Source: Photobacterium leiognathi
GTDB taxonomy: Bacteria > Pseudomonadota > Gammaproteobacteria > Enterobacterales > Vibrionaceae
Direction of reading: 5' to 3'
DNA length: 64,000 bases
Assembly: GCF_030685535.1 (NCBI RefSeq)
Contig: NZ_CP131599.1
Span: 1 to 64,000 of the forward strand
Position numbers and translations under genes: made by a program. Below the pieces are notes generated by a model. That model searched no databases. It was not told the DNA's origin and saw only the letters and a program-made list of their open reading frames with translations. Position 1 is the first letter of the stretch. The number at the start of each line of letters is the position of its first letter. Shown here piece by piece: positions 48,206 to 57,405 of the stretch.

Positions 48206-48221
48206 AAACTTTAGTAAGTTT
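48206..48221. promoter_or_regulatory. Inverted repeat upstream of tnsA
   Basis: AAACTTTAGTAAGTTT is a palindrome (6-bp arms, 4-base spacer) 28 bases before tnsA. It could be an operator for the tns genes. Confidence 0.35.
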
Positions 48222-48249
48222 ACGACATTTCTCTGTAGAGGCAATTTAT

Positions 48250-48939
48250 ATGTCTTGCCTACCAACGCTCTCGACAACAACTATTTCTGCTTTAGAGAAT
48301 GCTTTTGATACGCCCGCTCGTAATCTAAAAAAATCTCGCGGAAAGAATATTCATCGTTTTGCAAGCGCAAAAATGGGAAAGAGGATCACTGTAGAATCAT
48401 CTCTAGAGTGTGATGCTTGTTATCATTTTGATTTTGAAGCAAGTATTGTTCGATTTTGTTCACAACCAATTCGACTTATATATTTTATCAATGGGAAGCG
48501 TCACACCTATGTTCCTGACTTTTTAGTTCAATTTGATACCCATGAATTTGTTTTATATGAAGTCAAATCAGATTATGCCAAGAATAAACCTGATTTTGAT
48601 TTTGAATGGGAAGCAAAAGTCCAAGCCGCATTTGAATTAGGACTAGAATTAGAGCTTCTTGAAGAAAGAGATATTAGGGATAAGGTGATATTAAAAAACC
48701 TAAAACTCATGCATCGATACGCTTCAAGAGATGATTTGGATAATGCACAAAATGCTTTGTTAAGTCTTTTAAAAAATAATGGTACTCAAACTGCAAGATC
48801 ATTAGGGGAACATTTGGGCCTAAAAGGTCGAACAATTTTACCAATTCTATGCAATTTACTATCAAGGTGTTTACTCTATACGTGCTTAAATAAGCCGTTG
48901 TCACTTGAATCTCAATTTAAGTTAGGTAGTTATGCCTAA
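48250..48939 (+). CDS. tnsA: Transposon endonuclease TnsA
   Basis: A 229-residue restriction-endonuclease-like protein that cuts the 5' ends of the element. The N-terminal catalytic domain has VESSLECDACYHFDFE (Glu), YVPDFLVQFDT (Asp) and VLYEVKSDYAKNK (Glu-x-Lys), the PD-(D/E)XK residues. A winged-helix C-terminal domain (ARSLGEHLGLKGRTILPILC) binds TnsC in Tn7. PARNLKKSRGKNIHRFAS at the start is typical of I-F3 TnsA. An AGAGG site precedes the ATG. It overlaps tnsB by 8 bases. Confidence 0.95.
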   Translation: MSCLPTLSTTTISALENAFDTPARNLKKSRGKNIHRFASAKMGKRITVESSLECDACYHFDFEASIVRFCSQPIRLIYFINGKRHTYVPDFLVQFDTHEFVLYEVKSDYAKNKPDFDFEWEAKVQAAFELGLELELLEERDIRDKVILKNLKLMHRYASRDDLDNAQNALLSLLKNNGTQTARSLGEHLGLKGRTILPILCNLLSRCLLYTCLNKPLSLESQFKLGSYA

Positions 48940-50740
48940 GAAAGCATTTTCGAGTTTCTACAGAAAAGTATCAGCGACAGAAGCTCAATCTGCATCGAGT
49001 GAATCTGAATTTGAAGTTAATTATTCAGAAGTTGCTACGTATAAAGATATTTCTGCGTTTCCAGATAAAATTGCTGCGGAGATTTCATTCCGACTAAACA
49101 TTCTTTGCTTATTGAACCTTAAATGTAAAAAGATTGTTCCTAAATCAATTGAGCCACACCGCGTAGAATTACAGCGGAATCATGAGAGAAAAATACCCAG
49201 TGCAATAACCATTTATCGATGGTGGCTTACTTTTCGAGAATCACAGTACAACCCCATTAGCTTAGCCCCTGATTTTAAAAGTAGAGGTAATAGAGAGGCA
49301 AAAGTTCCAGCACTTGTTGATGCTATTATGGAACAAGCTGTAGAAAGTGTTATTTCTGGGCGAAAGGTCAATATTTACTCTGCATATAAACATGTTCGGC
49401 GCAAAATTCGTCAATATAACTTAAAGTACGGTACGAAGTATGAGTACCCCGCATATGAATCAATAAGGAAACGAGTAAAAAAGAAAACACCGTTCGAAGT
49501 TTTAGCAGCAAAGAAAGGCGAACGAGTAGCCAAGAGAGAATTTCGTCGAATGGGGAAAAAGATCCTTACTTCTAGTGTACTAGAGAGAGTTGAGATAGAT
49601 CATACTGTCGTTGATCTATTTGCCGTACACAAAGAACATAGAATCCCATTAGGGCGACCTTGGCTGACCCAGTTAGTTGATTGTTACAGTAAAGCTGTTA
49701 TTGGCTTCTATTTAGGCTTTGAGCCCCCTAGTTATGTGTCGGTTTCATTGGCGCTCAAAAACGCTATACAACGCAAAGATGACTTAGTTTCTTCATACGA
49801 ATCGATTGAAAATGAATGGTTATGTTATGGGATTCCTGATTTACTGGTAACAGATAATGGTAAAGAATTTTTGTCTAAAGCGTTTGATAAAGCATGTGAA
49901 TCACTGTTGATAAATGTACATCAAAATAAAGTCGAGACACCCGATAATAAACCGAATGTTGAACGTCACTACGGTACTATCAATACTTCTCTATTAGACG
50001 ATTTACCAGGGAAAGCTTTCAGTCAATACCTTCAGAGAGAAGACTACGACTCCGTGGGAGAAGCAACTCTTACATTAGATGAAATTAAAGAAATTTACTT
50101 GATTTGGTTAATAGATATTTATCATCAAAAACCGAATAAAAGAGGAACTAATTGCCCAAACATCGCATGGAAAAGAGGCTGTGAAGCATGGGAACCCCAG
50201 GAGTTTTCTGGAACGAAAGAAGAGTTAGACTTCAAATTCGCTATCGTAGACCATAAGCAACTTAACAAAGAAGGTATCACCGTTTATAACGGACTTGTGT
50301 ATAGCAGCGAACGTTTAGCCAAATATCGAGGGCGTAAAGGAAATCATAAAGTTCAGTTCAAATATAATCCTGAGTGTATGGCTACTATTTGGGTATTAGA
50401 TCAAGATGAAAATGAATATTTCACAGTTCCTGCTATTGATTATAAATATGCAAGTAGTGTATCCCTCTGGCAGCACAAGTACAATATGAAGCATCTAGAA
50501 GAACTAAATTCTAAAGACTATGATGAAGACAATGAAATTGATGCTGAAATAAGAATTGAAAAAATTGCAGACCAATCAATTCTTAAAACCAAAAAAATCA
50601 CCGCTCGGCGACGCGGAGCAAGACACCAAGAGAACAGTGCTAGGGCTAAAACCGTTAGCGTAACTAAGCCTGCACCTGACAAAGCAAATGAAGAAAATAC
50701 TGTCATTGATGATAGCGATTGGGAGATCGATTATATTTGA
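48932..50740 (+). CDS. tnsB: Transposase TnsB
   Basis: A 602-residue DDE transposase that binds the end repeats and joins 3' ends to target DNA. DNA-binding helical domains fill the first 220 residues (AITIYRWWLTFRESQ, YPAYESIRKRVKKKTPF). The retroviral-integrase-type core has RVEIDHTVVDLF (Asp), LLVTDNGKEFLSK (Asp) and DNKPNVERHYG (Glu). The long basic, Glu-rich tail after 510 probably contacts TnsC. It overlaps tnsA; the tnsC start lies 15 bases after its stop. Confidence 0.95.
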   Translation: MPKKAFSSFYRKVSATEAQSASSESEFEVNYSEVATYKDISAFPDKIAAEISFRLNILCLLNLKCKKIVPKSIEPHRVELQRNHERKIPSAITIYRWWLTFRESQYNPISLAPDFKSRGNREAKVPALVDAIMEQAVESVISGRKVNIYSAYKHVRRKIRQYNLKYGTKYEYPAYESIRKRVKKKTPFEVLAAKKGERVAKREFRRMGKKILTSSVLERVEIDHTVVDLFAVHKEHRIPLGRPWLTQLVDCYSKAVIGFYLGFEPPSYVSVSLALKNAIQRKDDLVSSYESIENEWLCYGIPDLLVTDNGKEFLSKAFDKACESLLINVHQNKVETPDNKPNVERHYGTINTSLLDDLPGKAFSQYLQREDYDSVGEATLTLDEIKEIYLIWLIDIYHQKPNKRGTNCPNIAWKRGCEAWEPQEFSGTKEELDFKFAIVDHKQLNKEGITVYNGLVYSSERLAKYRGRKGNHKVQFKYNPECMATIWVLDQDENEYFTVPAIDYKYASSVSLWQHKYNMKHLEELNSKDYDEDNEIDAEIRIEKIADQSILKTKKITARRRGARHQENSARAKTVSVTKPAPDKANEENTVIDDSDWEIDYI

Positions 50741-50754
50741 AGGTTTCCGTGTTT

Positions 50755-51747
50755 ATGAACACTCGTGAAGAGCGAATATCAAAAGCAAAAAAAGCATTTG
50801 TATCTACTACAAGTGTGAGAAAAATTTTGAGCTATATGGATAGATGTAGAGACCTATCCGACTTTGACTCTGAACCAACTTGTATGATTGTTTTTGGCGC
50901 ATCGGGCGTGGGTAAAACGACTGTGATAAAAAAATATTTAAGTCAAAACAAACGAGAGTCTGAAATGAGGGGCGATATAATTCCAGTCCTACATATCGAA
51001 TTGCCGGATAATGCGAAGCCAGTAGATGCTGCAAGAGAGTTGTTGTTGGAAATGGGTGATCCACTAGCGCTTTATGATACAGATCTAGCCAGATTGACAA
51101 AAAAACTCACGGATTTAATACCTTTGGTTGGAGTTAGGTTAATTATTATCGATGAGTTTCAACATTTAGTTGAAGAAAGATCAAACCGGGTTCTCACGCA
51201 AGTAGGTAACTGGCTAAAAATGATACTTAATAAAACGAAATGTCCAATCGTTCTTTTTGGCATGCCATATTCAAAACTTGTACTGGAAGCAAACTCACAA
51301 CTAAATGGACGATTCTCCATTCAGTTTGAACTGCGCCCCTTCAGTTATGAGAGTGGTAAAGGTACATTCGAAAAATTTTTGAAGCACCTTGATAAAGCTT
51401 TACCTTTTGAAAAGCAGGCTGGTCTAGCTAACGAAAGTTTACAGAAAAAATTATACGCATTCTCTCAGGGAAACATGCGCTCATTGAGAAATCTAATTTA
51501 TCAAGCATCTATTGAAGCAATTGATAAGCAACATGAGACTATCACCGAAGAAGATTTCGTTTTTGCATCCAATTTGACCTCTGGTGATAAACCTTCTACC
51601 TGGAAAAATCCTTTTGATAAGAATGTTAAAGTGACGAAAGACATGTTGCGGTCACCACCAACGGATATTGGATGGGAAGACTATTTGAGAAATACCACGT
51701 CAAAGAAAATTAGAACTTCAAAACAGAGAAAAAACTATTTCGATTAA
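50755..51747 (+). CDS. tnsC: AAA+ regulator TnsC
   Basis: A 330-residue ATPase that forms rings on target DNA and links TniQ-Cascade to TnsA/TnsB. Walker A is VFGASGVGKTTVIKK near residue 48, Walker B LIIIDEFQHLVEERS near 128, and the sensor and arginine-finger region lies around ANSQLNGRFSIQFEL. The start MNTREERISKAKKAF was preferred over upstream TTG/GTG codons because the family begins this way. It is the last gene of tnsABC. Confidence 0.94.
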   Translation: MNTREERISKAKKAFVSTTSVRKILSYMDRCRDLSDFDSEPTCMIVFGASGVGKTTVIKKYLSQNKRESEMRGDIIPVLHIELPDNAKPVDAARELLLEMGDPLALYDTDLARLTKKLTDLIPLVGVRLIIIDEFQHLVEERSNRVLTQVGNWLKMILNKTKCPIVLFGMPYSKLVLEANSQLNGRFSIQFELRPFSYESGKGTFEKFLKHLDKALPFEKQAGLANESLQKKLYAFSQGNMRSLRNLIYQASIEAIDKQHETITEEDFVFASNLTSGDKPSTWKNPFDKNVKVTKDMLRSPPTDIGWEDYLRNTTSKKIRTSKQRKNYFD

Positions 51748-51947
51748 CACCAAGATTATCAAAATTTATCAATATCAGACCAGAAGAATCATGATAGTAG
51801 TATCTGCAACTAAACAGGCATTTGAACTAATCAACTAAAGATCTCAAAAACGTCACATTATCTGTATCGACCACTCTAGCTCATGGGCAAACTCGAAAAA
51901 GCGATGAGGTAATTCTCACTCGTATTTATACAATAACTGATATTGGT

Positions 51948-52154
51948 TTATGGTAAAAGCTCCCTCACATCACACTCAAGCACTTTTGCTAGTTGATATG
52001 CTTTTTCCAATGTAATGTTTACTTCACCACGTTCAATTCTACCAATGTAACTTCTATCTATATCTGCTTGTAGTGCGAGTTGATCTTGTGAAATACCTAT
52101 ATCACGGCGCTTTTGACGTAAGTTTGTACCAAATCGTTTTGCTAAGTCTTTCAT
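51948..52154 (-). CDS. Xre-family regulator of the transposon
   Basis: A 68-residue protein that is almost only a Cro/CI helix-turn-helix: LRQKRRDIGISQDQLALQAD, then IDRSYIGRIERGEVNITLEK. Many I-F3 elements carry an Xre protein that represses the tniQ-cas operon and attachment-site guide. It is divergent from the gene at 52246, whose promoter overlaps a palindrome (52208-52221) that may be its operator. Confidence 0.88.
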   Translation of the reverse strand: MKDLAKRFGTNLRQKRRDIGISQDQLALQADIDRSYIGRIERGEVNITLEKAYQLAKVLECDVRELLP

Positions 52155-52189
52155 TTTAATAGAGACCTAAAATGAAAGACTATCCAATA

Positions 52190-52221
52190 TTGATGATTAT
52201 GTTACCACGGACTATAATCCG
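52190..52221 (+). promoter_or_regulatory. Sigma-70-like promoter with overlapping palindrome
   Basis: TTGATG at 52190 and TATAAT at 52213 are 17 bases apart, a near-ideal promoter. The -10 lies inside CGGACTATAATCCG, an almost perfect palindrome. A bound Xre dimer there would block transcription of 52246 onwards, possibly through tniQ-cas. Confidence 0.6.
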
Positions 52222-52245
52222 CAAATTAACATAAGAAATGTTCCC

Positions 52246-52794
52246 ATGACTGATTTAGTAAAAATACATCCTGATATATTGATGGCTTTAAATAAAGTAA
52301 ATATCGAGCAGTTTAAAGTAACGACAATTCGAGACTTAATTATGCAAGTGTCTCCTAGTTATACAAATAAAGACACTGCTAGACTTTTTGTGTCGCGAAA
52401 TCTGATGGATTTAGTAGAAAAAGGAGTATTAACTTCTATCGGTTTAAGACACAGAAAACGCTTTAAAAAATGTGATGATTTCCATTTGATAAAATTCAAA
52501 ACTAAAAAGCCACACAAAAACCAAAATGAAAAAAAAGCACTAAAGATTCAATCAACTAAACCTGCCTTAATTTCAGATAGTTGCGTCAAGTTATTAAAAA
52601 CACAAAAAGCTAAAATGGAAGCTGAATTGTCTATCAAGATGGCTGAAACAGAACAATACCAAGTCATGATTGAAGAGTTTCCTGAAACAACTGACGTTGC
52701 ATTAGCACTTCACTCTGAAGCAAAGACAAATGCAGCAGAAATCATCGGCAAGATTCGAGCTATTTCTAACCTACTGTCACATAGTCATAAATAA
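52246..52794 (+). CDS. Transposon accessory protein, winged-helix-like plus coiled coil
   Basis: A 182-residue basic protein. Residues 20-80 (FKVTTIRDLIMQVSPSYTNK then ARLFVSRNLMDLVEKGVL) look like a winged helix; a Lys-rich linker follows; residues 115-180 form a coiled coil (LLKTQKAKMEAELSIKMAET). The family is not recognised. It ends 8 bases before the helicase gene, so the two probably act together, downstream of the Xre-overlapped promoter. Confidence 0.6.
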   Translation: MTDLVKIHPDILMALNKVNIEQFKVTTIRDLIMQVSPSYTNKDTARLFVSRNLMDLVEKGVLTSIGLRHRKRFKKCDDFHLIKFKTKKPHKNQNEKKALKIQSTKPALISDSCVKLLKTQKAKMEAELSIKMAETEQYQVMIEEFPETTDVALALHSEAKTNAAEIIGKIRAISNLLSHSHK

Positions 52795-52802
52795 GGAATA
52801 AT

Positions 52803-54188
52803 ATGCTTCGATTCTGGCAAAGCGAATGTATATCTAAAGCGCTCAATCATTACAAAAATGGATATCACCATTTTCTTGCTCAAGCTACTCCTGGAGCAGG
52901 AAAAACACTGATGGCTGCTCATTTATCAGAAGAATTATTTAAAAAAAACATGATAGACCTTGTCATTTGTTTTTCACCTTCCAAAGCTGTTGCTTTAAAT
53001 ATTCAAGAAACATTTTCTAGCGTTTTAGATTGTTCGTTCAACGGTCAAGTAGCATCACTTGGGTGTTCAATGACATATCAATCAATGCAATACCTCCCTA
53101 ATGATTTTTGGAAAACAATCTCTCGTCGTCGTGTCTTATGTATATTTGATGAAATTCATCATTGTGGAGGGAATGAAGACTCTGATACCAACAGCTGGGG
53201 GCAAACCCTCGTACATGATATTCAAAAGTCAGCGCTTTATACTCTGGCATTGACTGGAACACCTTGGCGATCAGATCGATTACCCATAAGCTTACTATCT
53301 TATACCGATCCTGAAGGACAGGTAATTTGTAATTATCAATATTCTTTAAAACAAGCAGTCAACGATTTCGTCTGTAGACGCCCGAATATCGCATTAATTG
53401 ATAATGAAAAAGTCTCACTTCAAAATGAAACTGTTTCCGATAAATACAGTTCTATTAATGATCTCCTTGAGTATAGTAATGCGCATTATGCTTGTGTCCT
53501 TCATAACAATGATGCTTTAAATGCTATTATAGGTTTAGCCGTCAAAAAACTAGATACAATAAGACAAATTTCACATAAGGCAGGAGGCTTAATCGTTGCT
53601 GCTTCTATCGCGCACGCCCAAATAGTCGCTCAAATACTAGAACAACAATTTAATCAAAGCTGTGTACTTGTGACTTATAAAGAAAAGCAAGCAAATAACT
53701 TAATACAAGCATTTAAGCATAGCAATACTCAGTGGATTATCAGTATTGGCATGATTAGCGAAGGAACCGATATTCCTCGGCTCCAAGTTTGCTGTCATCT
53801 TAGCAACATCCGAACAGAACTACACTTTCGTCAAGTTTTAGGCCGAATTTTAAGAACTACAAGTTCATTAAATCAAGAAGCATGGTTGTACACATTTGCA
53901 GAAAGTAATTTGGTGAGGTTTGCGGAACAAGTCGAAATGGATATTCCTGACAGTTGTTCACGAATATCTATATCTAACAGCAGCGATTGGGTTGACAATG
54001 ATTCAGGTTTTACTCAAGAACCTGAGACTCTTAACATAGAGAATAATCACTCAAATCAACCATCTAAACTTATATGGGAAAATTCTAACGAAATCAGTTC
54101 TTCCTTTGCAAATACTCGAACCGAATATTCATCGATTATATTAGGCAAATATCATACTCGGGTAATCAATGCTTTTACTTATGATTAA
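52803..54188 (+). CDS. Superfamily II DEAD/DEAH helicase-like protein
   Basis: A 461-residue SF2 protein. Motif I is QATPGAGKTLMAAHLSEEL near residue 27, motif II CIFDEIHHCGG (DEIH box) near 116, motif III LALTGTPWRSD near 147. Motif VI is LHFRQVLGRILRTT near 345, with GMISEGTDIPRL just before it. It is shorter than UvrB/RecG types and has a variable C terminus. An AAGGA site precedes the ATG. It sits between tnsC and tniQ; whether it aids transposition or is cargo is unknown. Confidence 0.85.
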   Translation: MLRFWQSECISKALNHYKNGYHHFLAQATPGAGKTLMAAHLSEELFKKNMIDLVICFSPSKAVALNIQETFSSVLDCSFNGQVASLGCSMTYQSMQYLPNDFWKTISRRRVLCIFDEIHHCGGNEDSDTNSWGQTLVHDIQKSALYTLALTGTPWRSDRLPISLLSYTDPEGQVICNYQYSLKQAVNDFVCRRPNIALIDNEKVSLQNETVSDKYSSINDLLEYSNAHYACVLHNNDALNAIIGLAVKKLDTIRQISHKAGGLIVAASIAHAQIVAQILEQQFNQSCVLVTYKEKQANNLIQAFKHSNTQWIISIGMISEGTDIPRLQVCCHLSNIRTELHFRQVLGRILRTTSSLNQEAWLYTFAESNLVRFAEQVEMDIPDSCSRISISNSSDWVDNDSGFTQEPETLNIENNHSNQPSKLIWENSNEISSSFANTRTEYSSIILGKYHTRVINAFTYD

Positions 54189-54265
54189 TAAATTCAATCG
54201 TGATTATTTCCATAAGTATCTATCAATAATTAGACCTTTATTCATAGTTTAAAAGTAGGTATGCG

Positions 54266-55444
54266 ATGTTTTTACAGAGACCCAAACCGCACTCAGATGA
54301 AAGTTTAGAGAGCTTTTTCATCAGAGTCGCAAACAACAACGGATATGAAGACATTCATCGCTTTCTCCTTGCAACAAAAAAGTACCTGCAAAATTTACAA
54401 CATAATAAATTTGAAGCATTTCCTACCGATATAACCCAAATTAACCCTTACTCATCTAAAAACAATCATGGTTCAAGAGTTGCGGCGCTTCATAAAATAG
54501 CTCTCATGACGTTTAATGAGTATGCTGAGATACTCTCTTTAGCTATAAACAGAACATCATTAACCTATTCACCATCAACAACAGCTTTAGTCCGTGGAAG
54601 TGAAGTCATTCCTCGGTCATTATTGAGGTCTGACGCCATTCCATGCTGCCCAAAATGCTTAAAAGTAGACGGATATGGGAGCTATCTATGGCACTTCAAA
54701 GGCTATGATTATTGCCATAAACACCATGTTTCCCTGAAGAACACCTGCAACTGTGGTGCTAAATATGATTACCGAACATCTGGTCTAAGTGGTATTTGCC
54801 AAACATGTAATACACCACTTCCACTAAATACAAAAGATACAAACAACCCTAAAAAAATTATTGCTTTATGGCTTTCGGGCAAGAACGAAACTCTCCTCCC
54901 GGAATTACCTCAAAGCTATCGGTGGGGGTTAATACATTGGTGGACTAAGATCAGTAAACAAGAGTTTGATGCAGCTTCATTCATCAGCTTTTGGCAGCTT
55001 TGGCCTGAATCCTTTCACAATCAGATCAAAGCTAAAATAGAATACAACTTAGAGTATTCAACAAATCATCGTGATGACTTAAGAGTAAAAGATTTACTCG
55101 ATGATTTATTCTTTAGTTGTATTCGATTACCTGAAAGAAATTTAAAATACAATCTCATACTCAATGAGATCCTAAGCTTTATAGATACTCATTTATGGCA
55201 AGATGATGGGTTACTAGCTAACCTAAAAATGAATGCTATTGAAGTCTGTATATTTCTTAACTGTTCACAAGAACAAGTTATATCGCTAGTTGAACAACGA
55301 CTTCTTAACACCACCCGTAAATCCAAACAAAACCAACCATTACGTTTTACAGATTATCTATTCCATTTAGGCGACGTTTATTGTCTTTGGATTGCTGCAT
55401 TTCAGACCGATGAGTTCAACCGTACGTTTATCATCTCGAGGTAA
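54266..55444 (+). CDS. tniQ: TniQ, target-selection protein bound to Cascade
   Basis: A 392-residue TniQ/TnsD-family protein. The N-terminal TniQ domain starts FLQRPKPHSDESLESFFIRV; a zinc-ribbon follows with IPCCPKCLKV, YDYCHKHHVSLKNTCNCGAK and GICQTCNTPL (about residues 127-190). The rest is helix-turn-helix bundles. In I-F3 systems a TniQ dimer binds Cas6 and Cas7 and recruits TnsC. It is the first gene of tniQ-cas8/5-cas7-cas6; the stop is 8 bases before cas8/5. Confidence 0.93.
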   Translation: MFLQRPKPHSDESLESFFIRVANNNGYEDIHRFLLATKKYLQNLQHNKFEAFPTDITQINPYSSKNNHGSRVAALHKIALMTFNEYAEILSLAINRTSLTYSPSTTALVRGSEVIPRSLLRSDAIPCCPKCLKVDGYGSYLWHFKGYDYCHKHHVSLKNTCNCGAKYDYRTSGLSGICQTCNTPLPLNTKDTNNPKKIIALWLSGKNETLLPELPQSYRWGLIHWWTKISKQEFDAASFISFWQLWPESFHNQIKAKIEYNLEYSTNHRDDLRVKDLLDDLFFSCIRLPERNLKYNLILNEILSFIDTHLWQDDGLLANLKMNAIEVCIFLNCSQEQVISLVEQRLLNTTRKSKQNQPLRFTDYLFHLGDVYCLWIAAFQTDEFNRTFIISR

Positions 55445-55452
55445 GTAAAATA

Positions 55453-57405
55453 ATGATGACACTCACTGAATTGATTGAAACGTCGTCTGATATAACGAAC
55501 GACCTCAGAAGAGCTTTTCGTCCACTAAGTCCACATATCGATATTACGGGAAATGAAAGCACAGCCCTCATCATTTTAGCGAATCTCACAGCTAAAACAT
55601 TAAAGCAAAATAATCTACTCGATAAAGATAATTGCCTAAAACTATTGAGAGATAATGACTGGTGGTCGAGATGTATAAATACAGTTAAATTTCGACATAG
55701 CCATAACGTTAAATTCCCTAACATTATGGCTATTGGCATAATCAGGGCTCTACCAATAGGGGAGATACCTCGCTACTTATTATCTTCATCAAAGTTAGAG
55801 AAGCATGCATGGGCATATTCGAAAAATGCAAAAGACGTTAATATTTCAAGCTTTTTAACAAGTGAGTTTGTATGGCAAGGGAAGATCTGTTGTTTAGGTA
55901 TATTACTTTCTGATGAGAATCATCATCTATGGGAACACTTAAAGAAACTTGGTTGTTATCAAAAAACACGTCAACTCGTAGTCAAGCAGCTCAAGAAAAT
56001 ACCAAAATATCATATTAACACTTCTTTAAGTGACAATTATATTAAACAGGTATCTTTCCCTGACGGAGAAGGCTCTTATTTATCGTTATCACCCGTTACC
56101 TCTCAAACGATGCAAAATGATTGCTGCATAGCACTCAATGAACAATATCGACTGAGTAAAATAATGAGAGTTAGCCGAGTTACAAATATGGGGGTACTTC
56201 CGATTAGTTGCAGTGGAGCCCTACGAATGTTAAGTCATACTGTTAACTTTGGGCTAGCTAAACATTACCAAAAAACAACGCATCATTATTGGTTAGATAA
56301 AGACTCTATTAAAGCTTTTTACGACTTTTCTGACTCATCAAACTGGCTTATGCCTCGCCGACAAAAACAAATCAAAATCGATCAGATCAAAGATACGATT
56401 GCACAAATGCTATCTCGTTGGCTAGCCTCACAAAATAATATACATCAGCATAACAATTTAGAGCTTATTCATAAACTAAACAATGAGTTATCAAAAATAC
56501 AGAAACTCCGAAAATTTGCTTATGAACCGAAAGTATCAAAGCTTTTACTTGGCCAAATTGAAAAAGCAAGAAATACACAACAAACTCATACTCCACCAAA
56601 TGAGCACTTCAATAAACAACTTCTTCTATTACCTAATTTATCTGTTTGTGGAGCATCTGCTTCGAGTTCATCGGTAACAATCGGAATGCCTGCAATGACC
56701 GCATTTTATGGCTTCATTCATGCCTTTGAGAGAAAACTGCAGCCAGCATTTCCTAATATTAAAATTGACTCATTTGCACTCTGTATTCATTCATTTCACC
56801 TACAAAAAAGAGGCTTAACTCGAGAGTACGTTAACAAAACGAATGGAAATATTTCGCCTCCAGCAACTCATGATGAATGGCTCTGTGACTTTAACGCAAG
56901 TTTGATTCTTAACATAACAAACTGTTCCCCATTTAATGAAAAAATGGTTTTAAGGGCAATTCCCAAAAGGCTGGCAGGAGGAAGTGTAAAAATAAGTATT
57001 AATGATATAAAAAATATCGAACTAGGTTCTAGCTTTATTAGATTAGTTGAGCGGATACCTTGTGCAGAAGGGAAATGGCTCACTCTTTCTAAAGAACCAA
57101 TTCAAAGCTTTGATGACATTAGCCAACAGATCAAAAAGTCTCAGCAACACATTCCAACTAATATTGGATATCACTACCTAGAATTCCCCTGTGAAAGGCC
57201 TTTCGCCTTGAGAAAATATAAGCATGCTTTCGTTGAGCCAATCATTGGCCTAATAAAGCTAATATCAATCAATGATAGGACAAGTTTGAATGACTTATTT
57301 TGGTACCAAATTAATAAACCAAACTACACCACGATAGAAACAAGGGATAAACATAATGAAGCTACCAATTCACCTTTCCTACGAACGCTCAATTCATCCC
57401 AGTGA
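55453..57405 (+). CDS. cas8/5: Cas8f-Cas5f fusion of the I-F3 Cascade
   Basis: A 650-residue fused Cas8-Cas5 subunit that recognises the PAM and caps the crRNA 5' end. It begins TLTELIETSSDITNDLRRAF and continues RPLSPHIDITGN. Landmarks shared with Tn6677 Cas8/5 include CINTVKFRHSHNVKFPNI, LKKLGCYQKTR, WLMPRRQKQIKIDQIKDTI and AQMLSRWL. A GAGGTAAG site precedes the start. The fusion marks the transposon branch of type I-F. Its end overlaps cas7 by 50 bases. Confidence 0.93.
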   Translation: MMTLTELIETSSDITNDLRRAFRPLSPHIDITGNESTALIILANLTAKTLKQNNLLDKDNCLKLLRDNDWWSRCINTVKFRHSHNVKFPNIMAIGIIRALPIGEIPRYLLSSSKLEKHAWAYSKNAKDVNISSFLTSEFVWQGKICCLGILLSDENHHLWEHLKKLGCYQKTRQLVVKQLKKIPKYHINTSLSDNYIKQVSFPDGEGSYLSLSPVTSQTMQNDCCIALNEQYRLSKIMRVSRVTNMGVLPISCSGALRMLSHTVNFGLAKHYQKTTHHYWLDKDSIKAFYDFSDSSNWLMPRRQKQIKIDQIKDTIAQMLSRWLASQNNIHQHNNLELIHKLNNELSKIQKLRKFAYEPKVSKLLLGQIEKARNTQQTHTPPNEHFNKQLLLLPNLSVCGASASSSSVTIGMPAMTAFYGFIHAFERKLQPAFPNIKIDSFALCIHSFHLQKRGLTREYVNKTNGNISPPATHDEWLCDFNASLILNITNCSPFNEKMVLRAIPKRLAGGSVKISINDIKNIELGSSFIRLVERIPCAEGKWLTLSKEPIQSFDDISQQIKKSQQHIPTNIGYHYLEFPCERPFALRKYKHAFVEPIIGLIKLISINDRTSLNDLFWYQINKPNYTTIETRDKHNEATNSPFLRTLNSSQ

